From Sphingobacteriales bacterium (lineage in GTDB: Bacteria; Bacteroidota; Bacteroidia; Chitinophagales; UBA2359): a stretch of DNA of 64,000 nucleotides. Position 1 is the stretch's first letter; each line of letters opens with the position of its first letter. The DNA lies in the NCBI GenBank assembly GCA_016711295.1, contig JADJTE010000002.1, positions 1 through 64,000 on the forward strand, given 5' to 3'. Shown here piece after piece: positions 48,084 to 58,575 of this stretch. The position numbers were made by a program, and so were the translations under genes. A model generated the notes under the pieces. The model made no database searches. It was not told the DNA's origin and saw only the letters and a program-made list of their open reading frames with translations.

Positions 48084-49529
48084 ATGCTCTTATGGATACA
48101 GCGGCTGCCCTTAGTAGTAGCCTTTTATTATTTCTATGGTTTTACCCTGCCCTTATTAGCGCAATCCATTCCGCTGCCCTCATCGGTATATATCTATGGC
48201 ACGATAAGCAATGCCCAATCGCCTTTGGTGAGCCTCGATTTGCCCAAAAATTTGCTCTTGGGCGAAGTAGAAAGTTATGCCGCCCGCATTGCGCCCGATG
48301 GTAGTTTTATGCTGTATTGCCCACTACAAGCACCTACTGCCGCCAACTTGTTCCATGCTAACCAACAAACGACTTTGTTCGTATTTCCGGGCGATAGCAT
48401 CGCTATTAGTGCCGACGCAGAACAATGGCGCGAAACTTTGCAATGTAAAGGCAAAAAAGGCAGCGAGCGCAACCAATTTTTAGCCGAATATAGCCGCCGC
48501 TATGAAGGAGGTACTGCCGAAAACGCCGAATTGAATGCCATGACCCATAAAGACGCAGGTGAATATCGCTACCACGCCGACCAACAACGCCAACAAAAGC
48601 TACACCTGCTCGCTACTGCTTTCAGCAAAGCACCCGAAACTACATTTTTCCGCTTCGCCGAAGCTAAAATAGGGGCTGAATGGGCTGACAATTTGTTTGA
48701 TTATCCCGTCATACATGCCCTAAAAAACAATCTGATGAGTACTAATCTCACACCGGGTTATTACGGGTTTATAAACGAACCGCACGATTGGAGCAACCCG
48801 CACGCCCTTCCCTTACCTCGATACGCCGAATTGCTCAAAAAAATCGTTACCCAACGCATACGCCCCACCACAAACGCCAAAGACTATGACCATAGCCGCT
48901 ACTATGCCGACCGGCACGAATTGGCAAAAAAAATAATGGACGGCAAAACGCTCTTCTTTTTTCAAGCCCAAAATATTATAGATGCGCTTACCTATACCAA
49001 GCCCGAAGACATAGCCGATACCTACCGCGAATGGGCTGCCGATTGCCCTTATACCGAATTTCGGACAGTAGTGGATAGTGCCTATGCCAAAGCAGAACAA
49101 TTGACGGCAGGCAAACCCGCCCCCGATTTTGTGCTGACCGATGCAGCAAGCAATACTGTTGCGCTCAATAGCCTACGCGGTAAAGCCGATCTACCTCGAT
49201 TTTGGGCGAGTTGGTGCGGTCCCTGCCTCAAAGAAATGCCCCATTCTAAGCAATTAGCCGAAAAATTACAAGGCGAAGCAGTAGCATTTGTCTATGTTTC
49301 AGTAGACGAAAACCCCGAAGCATGGCTCAATGCACTCCAAAAATGGCAACTGAGCGGCAAACACATCTGGGCGGAAGGTTTGAAGTCCGAAACAGCACAA
49401 TCCTACAACGTAAAAGGCGTGCCGCGCTATGTTCTTATCGATAGCGAAGGCAATATAGCCGACGGCAACGCCAAACGCCCCAGCGAATTAGGCATAGAGG
49501 CAGATATTTTACGCGCCATTAGACCCTAA
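48084..49529 (+). CDS. TlpA/ResA-like exported thioredoxin-fold protein
   Basis: 481 residues. N-terminal signal (MLLWIQRLPLVVAFYYFYGF), a large helical and beta domain of unknown function (about 30-345), and a C-terminal AhpC/TSA-thioredoxin domain with the active site FWASWCGPCLKEMP and cis-Pro GVPRYVLID. Reduces or isomerises disulphides in the periplasm, as other Bacteroidota TlpA-like proteins do. The segment GKADLPRFWASW deviates from GKVVYLDFWASW in a way that suggests two compensating indels at about 49185-49205. ATG 48084 is used rather than a TTG at 48078. Confidence 0.85.
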   Translation: MLLWIQRLPLVVAFYYFYGFTLPLLAQSIPLPSSVYIYGTISNAQSPLVSLDLPKNLLLGEVESYAARIAPDGSFMLYCPLQAPTAANLFHANQQTTLFVFPGDSIAISADAEQWRETLQCKGKKGSERNQFLAEYSRRYEGGTAENAELNAMTHKDAGEYRYHADQQRQQKLHLLATAFSKAPETTFFRFAEAKIGAEWADNLFDYPVIHALKNNLMSTNLTPGYYGFINEPHDWSNPHALPLPRYAELLKKIVTQRIRPTTNAKDYDHSRYYADRHELAKKIMDGKTLFFFQAQNIIDALTYTKPEDIADTYREWAADCPYTEFRTVVDSAYAKAEQLTAGKPAPDFVLTDAASNTVALNSLRGKADLPRFWASWCGPCLKEMPHSKQLAEKLQGEAVAFVYVSVDENPEAWLNALQKWQLSGKHIWAEGLKSETAQSYNVKGVPRYVLIDSEGNIADGNAKRPSELGIEADILRAIRP

Positions 49530-49547
49530 AATGTAGCAATTTATACG

Positions 49548-49555
49548 TACCTTTG
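49548..49555 (+). promoter_or_regulatory. -7 box TACCTTTG before the S9 peptidase gene
   Basis: TACCTTTGCgcc lies 40 bases before the ATG at 49595 and repeats the exact form seen before the genes at 18318 and 55860. Confidence 0.55.
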
Positions 49556-49594
49556 CGCCCTCAATTTTTGCCCATTTTATCTACACCATAGCGT

Positions 49595-51420
49595 ATGCTG
49601 CTACCTTTACGCGATTTTTTTCGCAACCCCGATAAAGTCTACTACCAACTATCGCCCGACGGCGAATATATCGCCTACCTCGCGCCTTATGCCGACCGCC
49701 TCAATATATTTGTTCAGCATATAGCTACGCAAAATACCCACCGCGTAACCGCTATCGAAGACCGAAGCCTAAGCGACTACCAATGGAAAGGCAGCCAAAC
49801 GCTCTTGTTTGCAAAAGACAATGGCGGCGACGAAAATTATCATATCTACGCCACCAACCTCGACGGAACGCAGACCCGCGACCTAACCCCATACGACCAA
49901 GTAAGGGCAGAGATAACAGACGATTTGCCCGAACATGATACGGATATACTCATCAGCCTCAACCTACGCAATCCCGAATTGTTCGATATATATCGGATCA
50001 ACGTGCTGACCGGCGAAATGACCTTAGTAGTCGAGAATCCAGGCGGCGTAATAGCATGGGTCAGCGACCACAACGGCACTGTGCGCGTAGGTGTTGTCAG
50101 CGACGGCATCAACAATACCATACTATACCGACCCAACGAGCATAGCCCCTTTGAACAAATATTGCAAACTTCGTACCGCGACAATTTTATGCCGCGGATG
50201 TTCGATTTCGACAACCAACACATCATCGTATCCACTAATATAGGGCGAGACAAAATGGAATTGGTGCGCTATAACCCCGTAGAAAAACGTGAAACCGACA
50301 TCATATTTGCGCATGACGAAGTAGACGTAAGTGGAATTAACTACTCTATACTGCGCCAAAAACTGACTACGGTATATTATACGACTTGGAAAACCGAATT
50401 TGCATTTTTAGACGATACCACAAAAGAACACTACCAAAAATAACGGCGCAGCTCAATACCCAAAACGAAGTATTTATTTCGAGCTATGACGATGCCGAAC
50501 AACGCTGCATTGTGCGAGTAGCCAGCGACCGTTCCATGGGTGCTTATTACCTCTACGACGTGCCCAGCGATACGCTGACGCATTTAGCCGACGTAGGAGC
50601 GTGGCTCAAACCCGAATTGCTGTGCGACATGAAACCCATACGGTTCGTAGCTCGTGACGGATTGCTCATCAATGGCTACCTCACCCTGCCGCAGGGCAGA
50701 CCTGCCGAACAATTGCCCGTGGTGGTCAATCCGCACGGCGGACCTTGGGCACGCGACAATTGGGGCTTCAATCCGCAAGTACAGTTTTTAGCTAACCGAG
50801 GCTATGCCGTATTACAAATCAATTTTAGGGGTTCGACGGGTTTCGGAAAAGCATTTTGGGCGGCATCGCATAAACAATGGGGATTGACGATGCAAGACGA
50901 CATAACCGACGGCGTACAATACCTCATCGAACAAGGCATTGCCGATCCCCGCCGCATCGCTATCTATGGTGCCAGTTATGGCGGTTATGCCACCCTTGCG
51001 GGCATTACCTTTACGCCCGACCTATACGCCTGCGCCATTGATTACGTAGGCGTGTCAAACTTGTTTACTTTCTTGCAAACTATACCGCCCTACTGGAAAC
51101 CAATGCTCGAAATGATGTACGAAATGGTAGGACACCCCGAACACGACCGCGAACAATTGATGGCTACTTCGCCCGTATTTCATACTGATAAAATTAAAAC
51201 ACCTTTATTAGTGGCACAAGGCGCGAAAGACCCCCGCGTCAATATCAATGAATCAGACCAAATTGTCAATGCCCTACGCGCACGCGGCATAACCGTACAA
51301 TATATCGTCAAGGAAAATGAAGGACACGGGTTTCACAACCAAGAAAATCGATTTGAATTTTATGAAGCCTTAGAAGCCTTTTTGGACAAACACCTCAAGC
51401 AGCCCATCAGCAACCTGTAG
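49595..51420 (+). CDS. S9 family serine peptidase (prolyl oligopeptidase type, one frameshift)
   Basis: About 609 residues. N-terminal beta-propeller (RNPDKVYYQLSPDGEYIAYL, WKGSQTLLFAKDNGGDENYH) and C-terminal alpha/beta hydrolase with Ser in IYGASYGGYATLAG, Asp in VAQGAKDPRVN and His in ENEGHGFH. The frame breaks in an A-run near 50436; adding one A gives EHYQKITAQLNTQNEV. No signal peptide is seen, so it is probably cytosolic. Degrades peptides after proline or similar residues (family knowledge). Confidence 0.9.
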
Positions 51421-51524
51421 GCAAGAGCATCTTTATATCGGAATACCCTAAAAATTGGAGCAACGATTGTAGGATATTCCCTTTTATCTTTATTTCCCCC
51501 CCAAAAAATACCACCGTGAGCAAG

Positions 51525-52213
51525 ATGTATAAAATAGGCGACGTAGTGAAAATAAAAAGCGGCGTTCAGGACGAACTAACCGGCATTTTTATGGAAAATT
51601 GGCAAGGGCGTGTTATCGAGCATAGTACTGATGCCGAAACAGGCGAAGCCCTCGTATGCGTAGAGTGGGATAGCATAACAGCACGCAACTTGCCCATACA
51701 ATATATTATGATGAGCAACCAAGAAGACGCGGATTGGTCTACTTATTACCTCTTGTGGAGCGAAGTAGAGCCCGCCCTTGCTCGCGATACGCCCAAGAAG
51801 CCGAAAGGGTAATTCGCGATTTGGACGCTAAATATTATTGGCAATCCTTGGGCGAACAAGGGCAGCGCGTACAAACCGTCGTAGGCGAATTAGACCTTGA
51901 TGACGATACGGCAGCATTCAAGATTTGGCGCACCTACTTGGGGCAATCCCTAAAATTTCCTTTCGATGCCGAAGTGCTAACAGCCATGCAAGGTGGTCAT
52001 GCTCGCGAGGGCGAAATAGTTAAGGTAATACAATTTACCGACATCGACGACCTACTGGGTATCATGGTCAAAGTTTCGAGCAAGAAAGGCATCTATGACC
52101 ACGCCCTATGTGACCTAAGCGCGACAGCCGAAGACTCGCCCAATTTCCTGCCGCTATCCGACTATTGTTTCTGGTACGACAATACCACCGACTACGACGA
52201 AAGCGAAGAATAA
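51525..52213 (+). CDS. Conserved hypothetical protein (one frameshift)
   Basis: About 230 residues in two frames joined near 51797 (EPALARDTQEEAERVIRDLD). It begins YKIGDVVKIKSGVQD, an SH3-like beta barrel start, contains GRVIEHSTDAETGEALVCVE and WDSITARNLPIQYI, and ends in an acidic stretch. Related sequences in cyanobacteria and Bacteroidota are sometimes labelled calcium-binding, without biochemical proof known to me. ATG 51525 is preferred over a GTG at 51516. Confidence 0.7.
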
Positions 52214-52307
52214 AAACGAGCTGTTTCAAACATTTATCGGCTATCGCCAGTAGTATCAAGACTGTTTTTTGTAAGCCTTAATGGTTTTGGTGCAATAGCT
52301 ATTCATT

Positions 52308-53727
52308 TTATTGCCCAAGTTTTGTTTCGCGCAAGTCGTGTAGCAAGGCTATTAAATCGTTTACTTGCTGCTCGCCTACATGGGTTTGACCAAATACAGC
52401 GCGTAAAACATATTTGCCATTTAGCTTGGTGTGGCTCAAAAATGCTTTGCCACTTTGGTTGATACGCGCCAATAAGTGCGGCATTATGCGCATTAAGGGC
52501 ATCAGAGTCTTGGATATGAGGCGGGCAATGCCTAAAGCATACCAAATTGAAAGGTATGGGAGCAGCAATTTCGTACTGTCCATCGCAGCGCAGCGCGGCA
52601 GCAAATTGTTGTGCTAATTGTAGGTGTTGGCGCAATCGGGTTTGCAGACCTTGCAGCCCAAATGTGCGCAAGACAAACCACAGTTTGAGTGCTCTAAATC
52701 GCCTACCTAACGCAACGCCCCAATCGCGGTAGTTGTTTACTTGTTGGTCGGCAGCGGTTTTGAGGTATTCGGGCAATATCTCGAACGTTTGGACCAAAGC
52801 CTGTCGGTCTTTGACATAATAAGCCGAGCAGTCGAAATTGGTAAACAGCCATTTATGCGGATTAGTGACAAAGCTATCGGCATATTCGATGCCGTCAAGC
52901 ATAGCGCGGGTTTCGGGCAGTAAGGCGGCGACTCCCGCAAAAGCAGCATCTACATGTAGCCAAAGGCCATAACGCTGGCAGATTTCGCCAATTTCGCGCA
53001 GGGGGTCAATAGCAGTCGAACCCGTAGTGCCCAAGGTGGCTACTACGCATAGGGGTTTTATGTTGTGGCGTATATCGCGCACTACTGCCACTTCTAAGGC
53101 AGTAGGCGACATCGCAAATTGTTCGTCAACAGCTAATTTGCGCAAATTTTGGCTGCCGATACCCGCAATTTTTACTGCTTTATCGATAGATGAATGCGTT
53201 TCGGCAGAAGCATATACCGCATATTGTTGGCTACCATCGAAACCATATTGGTTGATATGTCCTTGGCTCGCCTGCTCGCGTGCCGACAAAATAGCGCAGA
53301 GCGTAGCCGCCGATGCTGTATCTTGGATAACGCCTTCCCAATGAGCGGGCAAACCCAAGGCATCGCGCAACCACTCCATTACGCGCTGTTCCAATTCGGT
53401 GGCGGCGGGCGAAGTTTGCCAAACCATACATTGCGCTCCCATAGCAGCCGTTAGTAGCTCGGCAAACACGGAAACTTCGCTACTGTTTGCAGGAAAATAG
53501 GCATGAAAGGCGGGGTGTTGCCAATGCGTCATGCCGGGCAGTATGATATGGTCAAAATCGGCGAGCAATTGCGCTAAGGGCTCGCCCGTTTGAGGCATTT
53601 CGGAGGGCAGTTGCCGATAGATGTCGCCGGGTTGTACGTTGGGCAATACGGGATATTGGGCTATCTCAGCCCAATAATCGGCTACGCGGTCCGCTATTTT
53701 ATGGAGTTGTTGTCTGAAATCGCTCAT
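52308..53727 (-). CDS. PLP-dependent group II decarboxylase (one frameshift)
   Basis: About 472 residues. Fold type I decarboxylase close to aromatic L-amino acid decarboxylases: PGMTHWQHPAFHAYFPANSS, HVDAAFAGVAALLPE and the PLP lysine in SFVTNPHKWLFTNFD. The last about 50 residues are in another frame (LSHTKLNGKYVLRAVFGQTH), joined near 52450. Substrate may be tyrosine, DOPA or tryptophan; this cannot be decided here. Convergent with the hypothetical gene before it. Confidence 0.9.
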
Positions 53728-53819
53728 AAATTATAGCAATGCTGCGGTGTGGATAAAACGGTGTAAATGTCGCCGCTATTTGGCAAGGCGAGGGTAAATC
53801 ATTTATACAGTTTATCTTT

Positions 53820-55397
53820 TCAAATATTTATCAAACATTGCCCCGTCATGGCATTAGGTGGGGTCAAGCCCATGAGGTATAAAATAGTCGGGGCAATATC
53901 TGCCAAGCAACCGTCTCGAAGGCTTAGCTGGCAATTGGGGTCGGCGGGGTTGCTATGAGTAGTTATATCGTAGGTAGCAGGTATCCATATAATAGGGACG
54001 GGGTTGGTTGTGTGTGCGGTGTTGGGCGACCCATCAGGATTTATCATTACATCGGCGTTGCCGTGGTCGGCTATCACCAAGGCGGTATAACCGTTTTGTA
54101 AGGCAGTTCTTATCACTTGTTGTGCGCAGGCATCGACGGTTTCGGCGGCTTTTTGGGCAGCAGCAAATACGCCCGTATGCCCTACCATATCGGTATTGGC
54201 AAAGTTGAGGCAGATAAATTGGGCATCTTGCAGGACTATTTCGGCACAAATAGCGTCGGCTATGGCGGGTGCGCTCATTTCGGGTTGCAAATCGTAGGTT
54301 GCTACCCGTGGCGAGGGAATCATGATGCGTCGCTCGCCCTCAAAAGTCGCTTCGCGTCCGCCCGAAAAGAAAAAAGTCACGTGTGGGTATTTTTCAGTTT
54401 CAGCAATGCGAATTTGTTTCCCACCTTGTCGGGCAATTACCTCGCCCAAAGTATCTTTGAGGTTATCTTTTTCAAATATTACCGCTACGTTTTTAAATCG
54501 GTCGTCGTAGCGCGACATCGTTACGTAGTGCAGCGGCAGGGTGTGCATGTCGTAGTCGGGCATATCTGTTTGGGTCAGTATCTGCGTGATTTGCCGGCAG
54601 CGGTCGGTGCGAAAATTGAAGCACAACACTACATCGCCGTCTTGTATGTGGGCAATGGGCTGCCCGTTGGCATGAGTAAGAGCGATGGGCAATATGAACT
54701 CGTCGGTAATACCTGCGTCGTAGCTCTGCTGTATGGCAGCAAGAGGGTCGTGCGAATGCTTGCCTTGCCCTTTGACGAGCAAATCGTAGGCTATTTTGAC
54801 GCGCTCCCAGCGTTTGTCTCTATCCATGGCATAGTACCTACCCACTATCGAGGCTAATTTGCCTGTTGTTTGGGCGGTATGTTGTAGCAAATCGGCGATA
54901 TAGTGTTTGCCTTGTTGCGGGTCGGTATCGCGTCCGTCCATGAAAGCATGTATGTAGGTATTGCTCACGCCTGCTTGGTGCAAGATGCTACATAAGGCTT
55001 TGAGGTGTTCGGTATGCGAATGTACGCCGCCGTCCGATACCAGACCTATGAGGTGGATAGGGCGTTGGTGGGTTTTGGCATAAGCAATAGCATCGAGCAA
55101 AGCGGGTGCTTGGGCAAGCTCGCCATTGCGTGTGGCCTTGTTGATGCGCAACAACTCCTGCCATACCACGCGCCCTGCACCTATATTGAGGTGCCCAACT
55201 TCCGAATTGCCCATTTGTCCTTCGGGCAAACCTACGGCTTCGCCAAAGGTAGTAAGAGTGGCATGAGGGCAATTGTCGGTGATGGCGCGTATAAACGGCG
55301 TATGAGCAGCGGCTATGGCACTGACAGCGGGGTCGGGATTAATACCCCAACCATCTAATATGAGTAAAATAACTTTTTGCGGGTGGGCAGACTGCAT
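53820..55397 (-). CDS. gpmI: 2,3-bisphosphoglycerate-independent phosphoglycerate mutase
   Basis: 525 residues, intact. Start 55397 (MQSAHPQKVILLILDGWGIN) is chosen; the 21-residue extension to 55460 is not conserved. Manganese and active-site features: Asp15 in LDGWG, Ser65 in QMGNSEVGHLNIGAGR, DGRDTDPQQG, RYYAMDRDKRWERV, NFANTDMVGHTG and IADHGNADVM. Interconverts 3- and 2-phosphoglycerate in glycolysis, alongside gapA at 30285. Confidence 0.96.
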   Translation of the reverse strand: MQSAHPQKVILLILDGWGINPDPAVSAIAAAHTPFIRAITDNCPHATLTTFGEAVGLPEGQMGNSEVGHLNIGAGRVVWQELLRINKATRNGELAQAPALLDAIAYAKTHQRPIHLIGLVSDGGVHSHTEHLKALCSILHQAGVSNTYIHAFMDGRDTDPQQGKHYIADLLQHTAQTTGKLASIVGRYYAMDRDKRWERVKIAYDLLVKGQGKHSHDPLAAIQQSYDAGITDEFILPIALTHANGQPIAHIQDGDVVLCFNFRTDRCRQITQILTQTDMPDYDMHTLPLHYVTMSRYDDRFKNVAVIFEKDNLKDTLGEVIARQGGKQIRIAETEKYPHVTFFFSGGREATFEGERRIMIPSPRVATYDLQPEMSAPAIADAICAEIVLQDAQFICLNFANTDMVGHTGVFAAAQKAAETVDACAQQVIRTALQNGYTALVIADHGNADVMINPDGSPNTAHTTNPVPIIWIPATYDITTHSNPADPNCQLSLRDGCLADIAPTILYLMGLTPPNAMTGQCLINI

Positions 55398-55506
55398 ATA
55401 TTCAGGAAAAAAAATTAGTTCGGGAGGCGAGCAGGCGCAAAGGTAGGGCGTTTTGGGCAATAATGGTTGATATAAGGATAATTACTATCCCTATCGTCAA
55501 TAGAAT

Positions 55507-55686
55507 TGGGGGTGGTACACTAAAAGTGGGAAATTGCGTGAAACTTTGAAAGGCACCGAAGTACAGCTAATTTTAGATGATGTAAAATTAGGCGGCGGGA
55601 TTTATGTACTCAATAACCTCGAAAACATCGATGGCATAGGTAATTTTGATAGCTTACTCGGCAGGATATGCGACTACCCAAAGTAA
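55507..55686 (+). pseudogene. Orphan C-terminal gene fragment
   Basis: An open stretch of about 59 codons without a start reads NWGWYTKSGKLRETLKGTEV then QLILDDVKLGGGIYVLNNLE and FDSLLGRICDYPK before the stop. The amino-acid mix looks coding, but no family is recognised, and an in-frame stop sits directly upstream. Probably the surviving end of a lost gene. Confidence 0.4.
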
Positions 55687-55788
55687 AAGAGGGCAGAAAT
55701 AAAAACGACACCTAATGTGTGCCATAAATTGCTTGGTATTGGGCTTTGACAATTTTATTTCAAGTGGTAGCATTGTTCCATTTTTTGT

Positions 55789-55796
55789 TACCTTTG
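55789..55796 (+). promoter_or_regulatory. -7 box TACCTTTG, decides the symporter start
   Basis: TACCTTTGCgcc lies 63 bases before ATG 55860. Transcription would begin near 55803, which rules out the earlier in-frame ATG at 55746. Confidence 0.6.
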
Positions 55797-55859
55797 CGCC
55801 GATGCCGCTCTGTTTGGACGAGCATTATTGTATCTTACCATCATTTGCCTCCAATCATT

Positions 55860-57323
55860 ATGCCCAAATCTTACACCGTACTGCTTACCTTAGCACTGAC
55901 CTTTTTCGCTGCTGCTGCTACTCTGCTCGATGCTTACCAAATATTATCCTTTCCGCCTTCGCTGCTCATGGGTTTGCGTTGGGCGGCTATCGGGGCTATG
56001 GGCGTTTGGATTTACCAACGCCACTCGCTTACGGCTTGGATAGTGTTCAGTATGGTGGTGGGTACAGAGATAGGGCTTGATTTTCCTGCATTTTCGCAGC
56101 ACCTCAACGTATTTAGCAAAATATTTTTGCGCCTCATCAAAACCGTCATCGCGCCTTTGCTTTTCGGCACCTTAGTAGCGGGCATAGCGGGGCACTCCGA
56201 CTTGAAACAAGTAGGGCGCATGGGTTGGAAATCGCTGCTTTATTTTGAAATTGTCACTACTTTGGCACTATTTATTGGCGTGGTGGCTATCAATATTAGT
56301 GGGGCGGGCTATGGCGGCGGCATCAAAAAGCCCGACAGCCAAAGCGAACCCGTGACAATGGCTTGGGACGCAACAGAATTGAAAGTAGATACGGTTAAAA
56401 ATACATATCAGCTACAATACGAGGGTAATACCCTAAGCGCACCCGCTCCCACAACAAAACAGAAATGGGACGAAGTAATACTGCATATATTTCCCGAAAA
56501 CGTAGCTAAAATGATATACGATGGGCAAGTACTGCAAATAGTCGTGTTCAGCATTTTATTTGGCATAGCATTACTGCTATTGGGCAAAGGGCATCATCGG
56601 CAAACGATGCTCAATTTTGCCGAAGGTTTAGCCGAAGTAATGTTTAAATTTACGGGGCTTATTATGTACCTTGCACCTTTCGCAGTGGGTTCGGCTATTG
56701 CCTACACGGTGGGGCACATGGGAATAGGTGTATTGGTTAATCTCATCAAATTGGTAGCTACGCTCTATGTTGCACTCATTGCATTTATGTTGTTGGTTTT
56801 GTTGCCCGTAGCCTTGATATTCCGCATTAATGTAGTGCGTTTCTTGAAAGCCATTGCCGAACCCGTATCGCTGGCTTTTGCTACTACGAGTTCGGAAGCG
56901 GCACTGCCCAAAGCGATGGACGCAATGGAAAATTTCGGCGTACCGCGCAAAGTTATCGCCTTTGTAATGCCGATGGGATATAGCTTTAACCTCGACGGTA
57001 CAACGCTTTATTTGGCTTTGGCATCTATATTTGTAGCCCAAGCAGCGGGCGTACCACTCACGTGGGGGCAACAAATTTTGATGGTGCTTACGCTCATGCT
57101 CACGAGCAAGGGCGTAGCAGGCGTACCCCGTGCTTCCTTAGTTATTTTGATGGGTACGGCTGCTTCTTTCGATTTGCCCGAATGGCCCATTTACCTAATT
57201 ATCGGCATCGATGAACTAATGGATATGGCGCGTACGTCGGTCAATGTGGTAGGCAATTGTCTGGCTTCGGCAGTCATTGCCCGCTCCGAAGGCGAATTGA
57301 TAGACCCGCCCCAAGAAGCGTAG
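55860..57323 (+). CDS. Dicarboxylate/amino acid:cation symporter (DAACS)
   Basis: 487 residues, about eight helices plus two re-entrant loops. Family features: FLRLIKTVIAPLLFGTLVAG, the serine-rich loop FATTSSEAALPKAMDAMENF, GYSFNLDGTTLYLAL (NMDGT-type site) and LTSKGVAGVPRASLVIL, SVNVVGNCLASAVIA. Takes up C4-dicarboxylates or glutamate/aspartate with Na+ or H+. A long periplasmic loop (about 165-200) is inserted before helix 4. Confidence 0.93.
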   Translation: MPKSYTVLLTLALTFFAAAATLLDAYQILSFPPSLLMGLRWAAIGAMGVWIYQRHSLTAWIVFSMVVGTEIGLDFPAFSQHLNVFSKIFLRLIKTVIAPLLFGTLVAGIAGHSDLKQVGRMGWKSLLYFEIVTTLALFIGVVAINISGAGYGGGIKKPDSQSEPVTMAWDATELKVDTVKNTYQLQYEGNTLSAPAPTTKQKWDEVILHIFPENVAKMIYDGQVLQIVVFSILFGIALLLLGKGHHRQTMLNFAEGLAEVMFKFTGLIMYLAPFAVGSAIAYTVGHMGIGVLVNLIKLVATLYVALIAFMLLVLLPVALIFRINVVRFLKAIAEPVSLAFATTSSEAALPKAMDAMENFGVPRKVIAFVMPMGYSFNLDGTTLYLALASIFVAQAAGVPLTWGQQILMVLTLMLTSKGVAGVPRASLVILMGTAASFDLPEWPIYLIIGIDELMDMARTSVNVVGNCLASAVIARSEGELIDPPQEA

Positions 57324-57536
57324 CTGCGCTCAGGCGTACCTAAGCGGTATTTCGCGCGACAGCACTTCCTTTGCTGCATCTATTACTTCGGCAGAGGTAG
57401 ATAAAATCGCAATCGACAAAACGATACGGTATTTGCCGACTTTGATACGGCTTTGATACGACTTTGGTCGGACTTTGCTTAGGTCTTGTGCGTGATGCTT
57501 CATGCCATGTAAAGCGATTTTATAAGACCAACATTT

Positions 57537-57649
57537 GTAATTATTTAGCCTTGTAGGGGGAACTAATCGAATAGGCAGCGATGTCGGGTATTATTAGATA
57601 AGTATTGCTCATTACCCCATCCCCAAAACCCTATACCCTAAATAGTTAC
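57537..57649 (+). mobile_element. TIR element (family B) with 8-bp target duplication
   Basis: Ends GTAATTATTTAG (one change) and CTAAATAGTTAC; CAACATTT is duplicated at 57529-57536 and 57650-57657. 113 bp, close to consensus. Confidence 0.9.
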
Positions 57650-57665
57650 CAACATTTAATACACT

Positions 57666-57707
57666 AAACGCCGCTCGGCTGATACCATCATCAGCCGAGC
57701 GGCGTTT
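57666..57707. terminator. Perfect 18-bp inverted repeat between convergent genes
   Basis: aaacgccgctcggctgat pairs perfectly with atcagccgagcggcgttt around a six-base loop. It lies 28 bases past the stop of the LexA-like gene on the minus strand and downstream of the symporter on the plus strand, so it is placed as a bidirectional terminator. Confidence 0.75.
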
Positions 57708-57735
57708 GTCGATAATAACCACTTATTCCAATTTT

Positions 57736-58575
57736 TTAGTGTACAATTTTATCTTTTAGGTTCATCACTTCTTGTTGTAGATTGATGACGCTGCTCATTA
57801 CCTTTTCGAGGGTTACATCATTCTGGGGCATTTCTTTGAGGATAAAGCTCCGTGCTTGCCATGCCTCTTTGATGTCGGAGGCTTTGAGGCGGAAAGGCGG
57901 ATAAGCGGGGTTATCGGAGCGGCAGATGATGGTGCCGTTGTCGTCTATTGTGTTTTCGATGCGTTTGTAGACGATGCCCTCGCTATGTGATACGATGATA
58001 TAGGGCTGCCCATTTTTGAGGTCGGTCCAATTTTCGACATATTGCCCGATGACGATACTACCTGTAGGCAGTGGTAGCATCGAATCGCCTTTGATTTCAA
58101 AAGCGCGGTAAGTACCTACGGGCAAGAACGGCAGCCTAAATTTGGGCAGCTCGCGCAGGTAGCTGGGGTCTTGGTAGCCTTGTAGGTAGCTGGCGGCGGC
58201 TTTTTCGGGCACCAGTTCGATGTTTTCGTTATTGTCCTTGTCTACTGTAATCGCCAACACGCGCGAGGGGGCAGCCGTAGGGTCGGTATTGATTTTGGGA
58301 TTGACTTTTTCGCTGCGTTGTAGGATTTTGGCCTTGGACTCGCCAAATACTACCTGACCTGCCACCTCTGCCAAATCTTCTTTGAGTAGTTTGTCGGTCG
58401 AAATATCAAATTTGTCGGCAATTACCAATAGTGTTTCGTGGCTGGGTTGTGCGCGTCCTTCTTCGTAGGAGCCAAGCGCAGAGCGTTTGATGCCGATATA
58501 GTCGGCAAATTTTTGTTGGGTCATTCCCTGTTGTTTGCGAATGAACTTGATGTTCGCATTAATAATCGTACTCAT
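57736..58575 (-). CDS. XRE/LexA-like transcriptional regulator with S24 peptidase-like domain
   Basis: 279 residues. N-terminal HTH_XRE (about 7-62): NIKFIRKQQGMTQQKFADYI and IKRSALGSYEEGRAQP. C-terminal S24 domain with the serine in FEIKGDSMLPLPTGS and the lysine in EGIVYKRIEN, as in LexA and phage repressors. It ends with a short coiled coil (VINLQQEVMNLKDKIV). The AG in AEVAGQVVFG could be a self-cleavage site, which is not proven. Probably represses its own promoter and the divergent region. Confidence 0.88.
   Translation of the reverse strand: MSTIINANIKFIRKQQGMTQQKFADYIGIKRSALGSYEEGRAQPSHETLLVIADKFDISTDKLLKEDLAEVAGQVVFGESKAKILQRSEKVNPKINTDPTAAPSRVLAITVDKDNNENIELVPEKAAASYLQGYQDPSYLRELPKFRLPFLPVGTYRAFEIKGDSMLPLPTGSIVIGQYVENWTDLKNGQPYIIVSHSEGIVYKRIENTIDDNGTIICRSDNPAYPPFRLKASDIKEAWQARSFILKEMPQNDVTLEKVMSSVINLQQEVMNLKDKIVH

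Noticed and set aside
54117..54857. Long plus-strand open frame (246 codons)
   Set aside because: It is the antisense of gpmI, which has all family motifs on the other strand.
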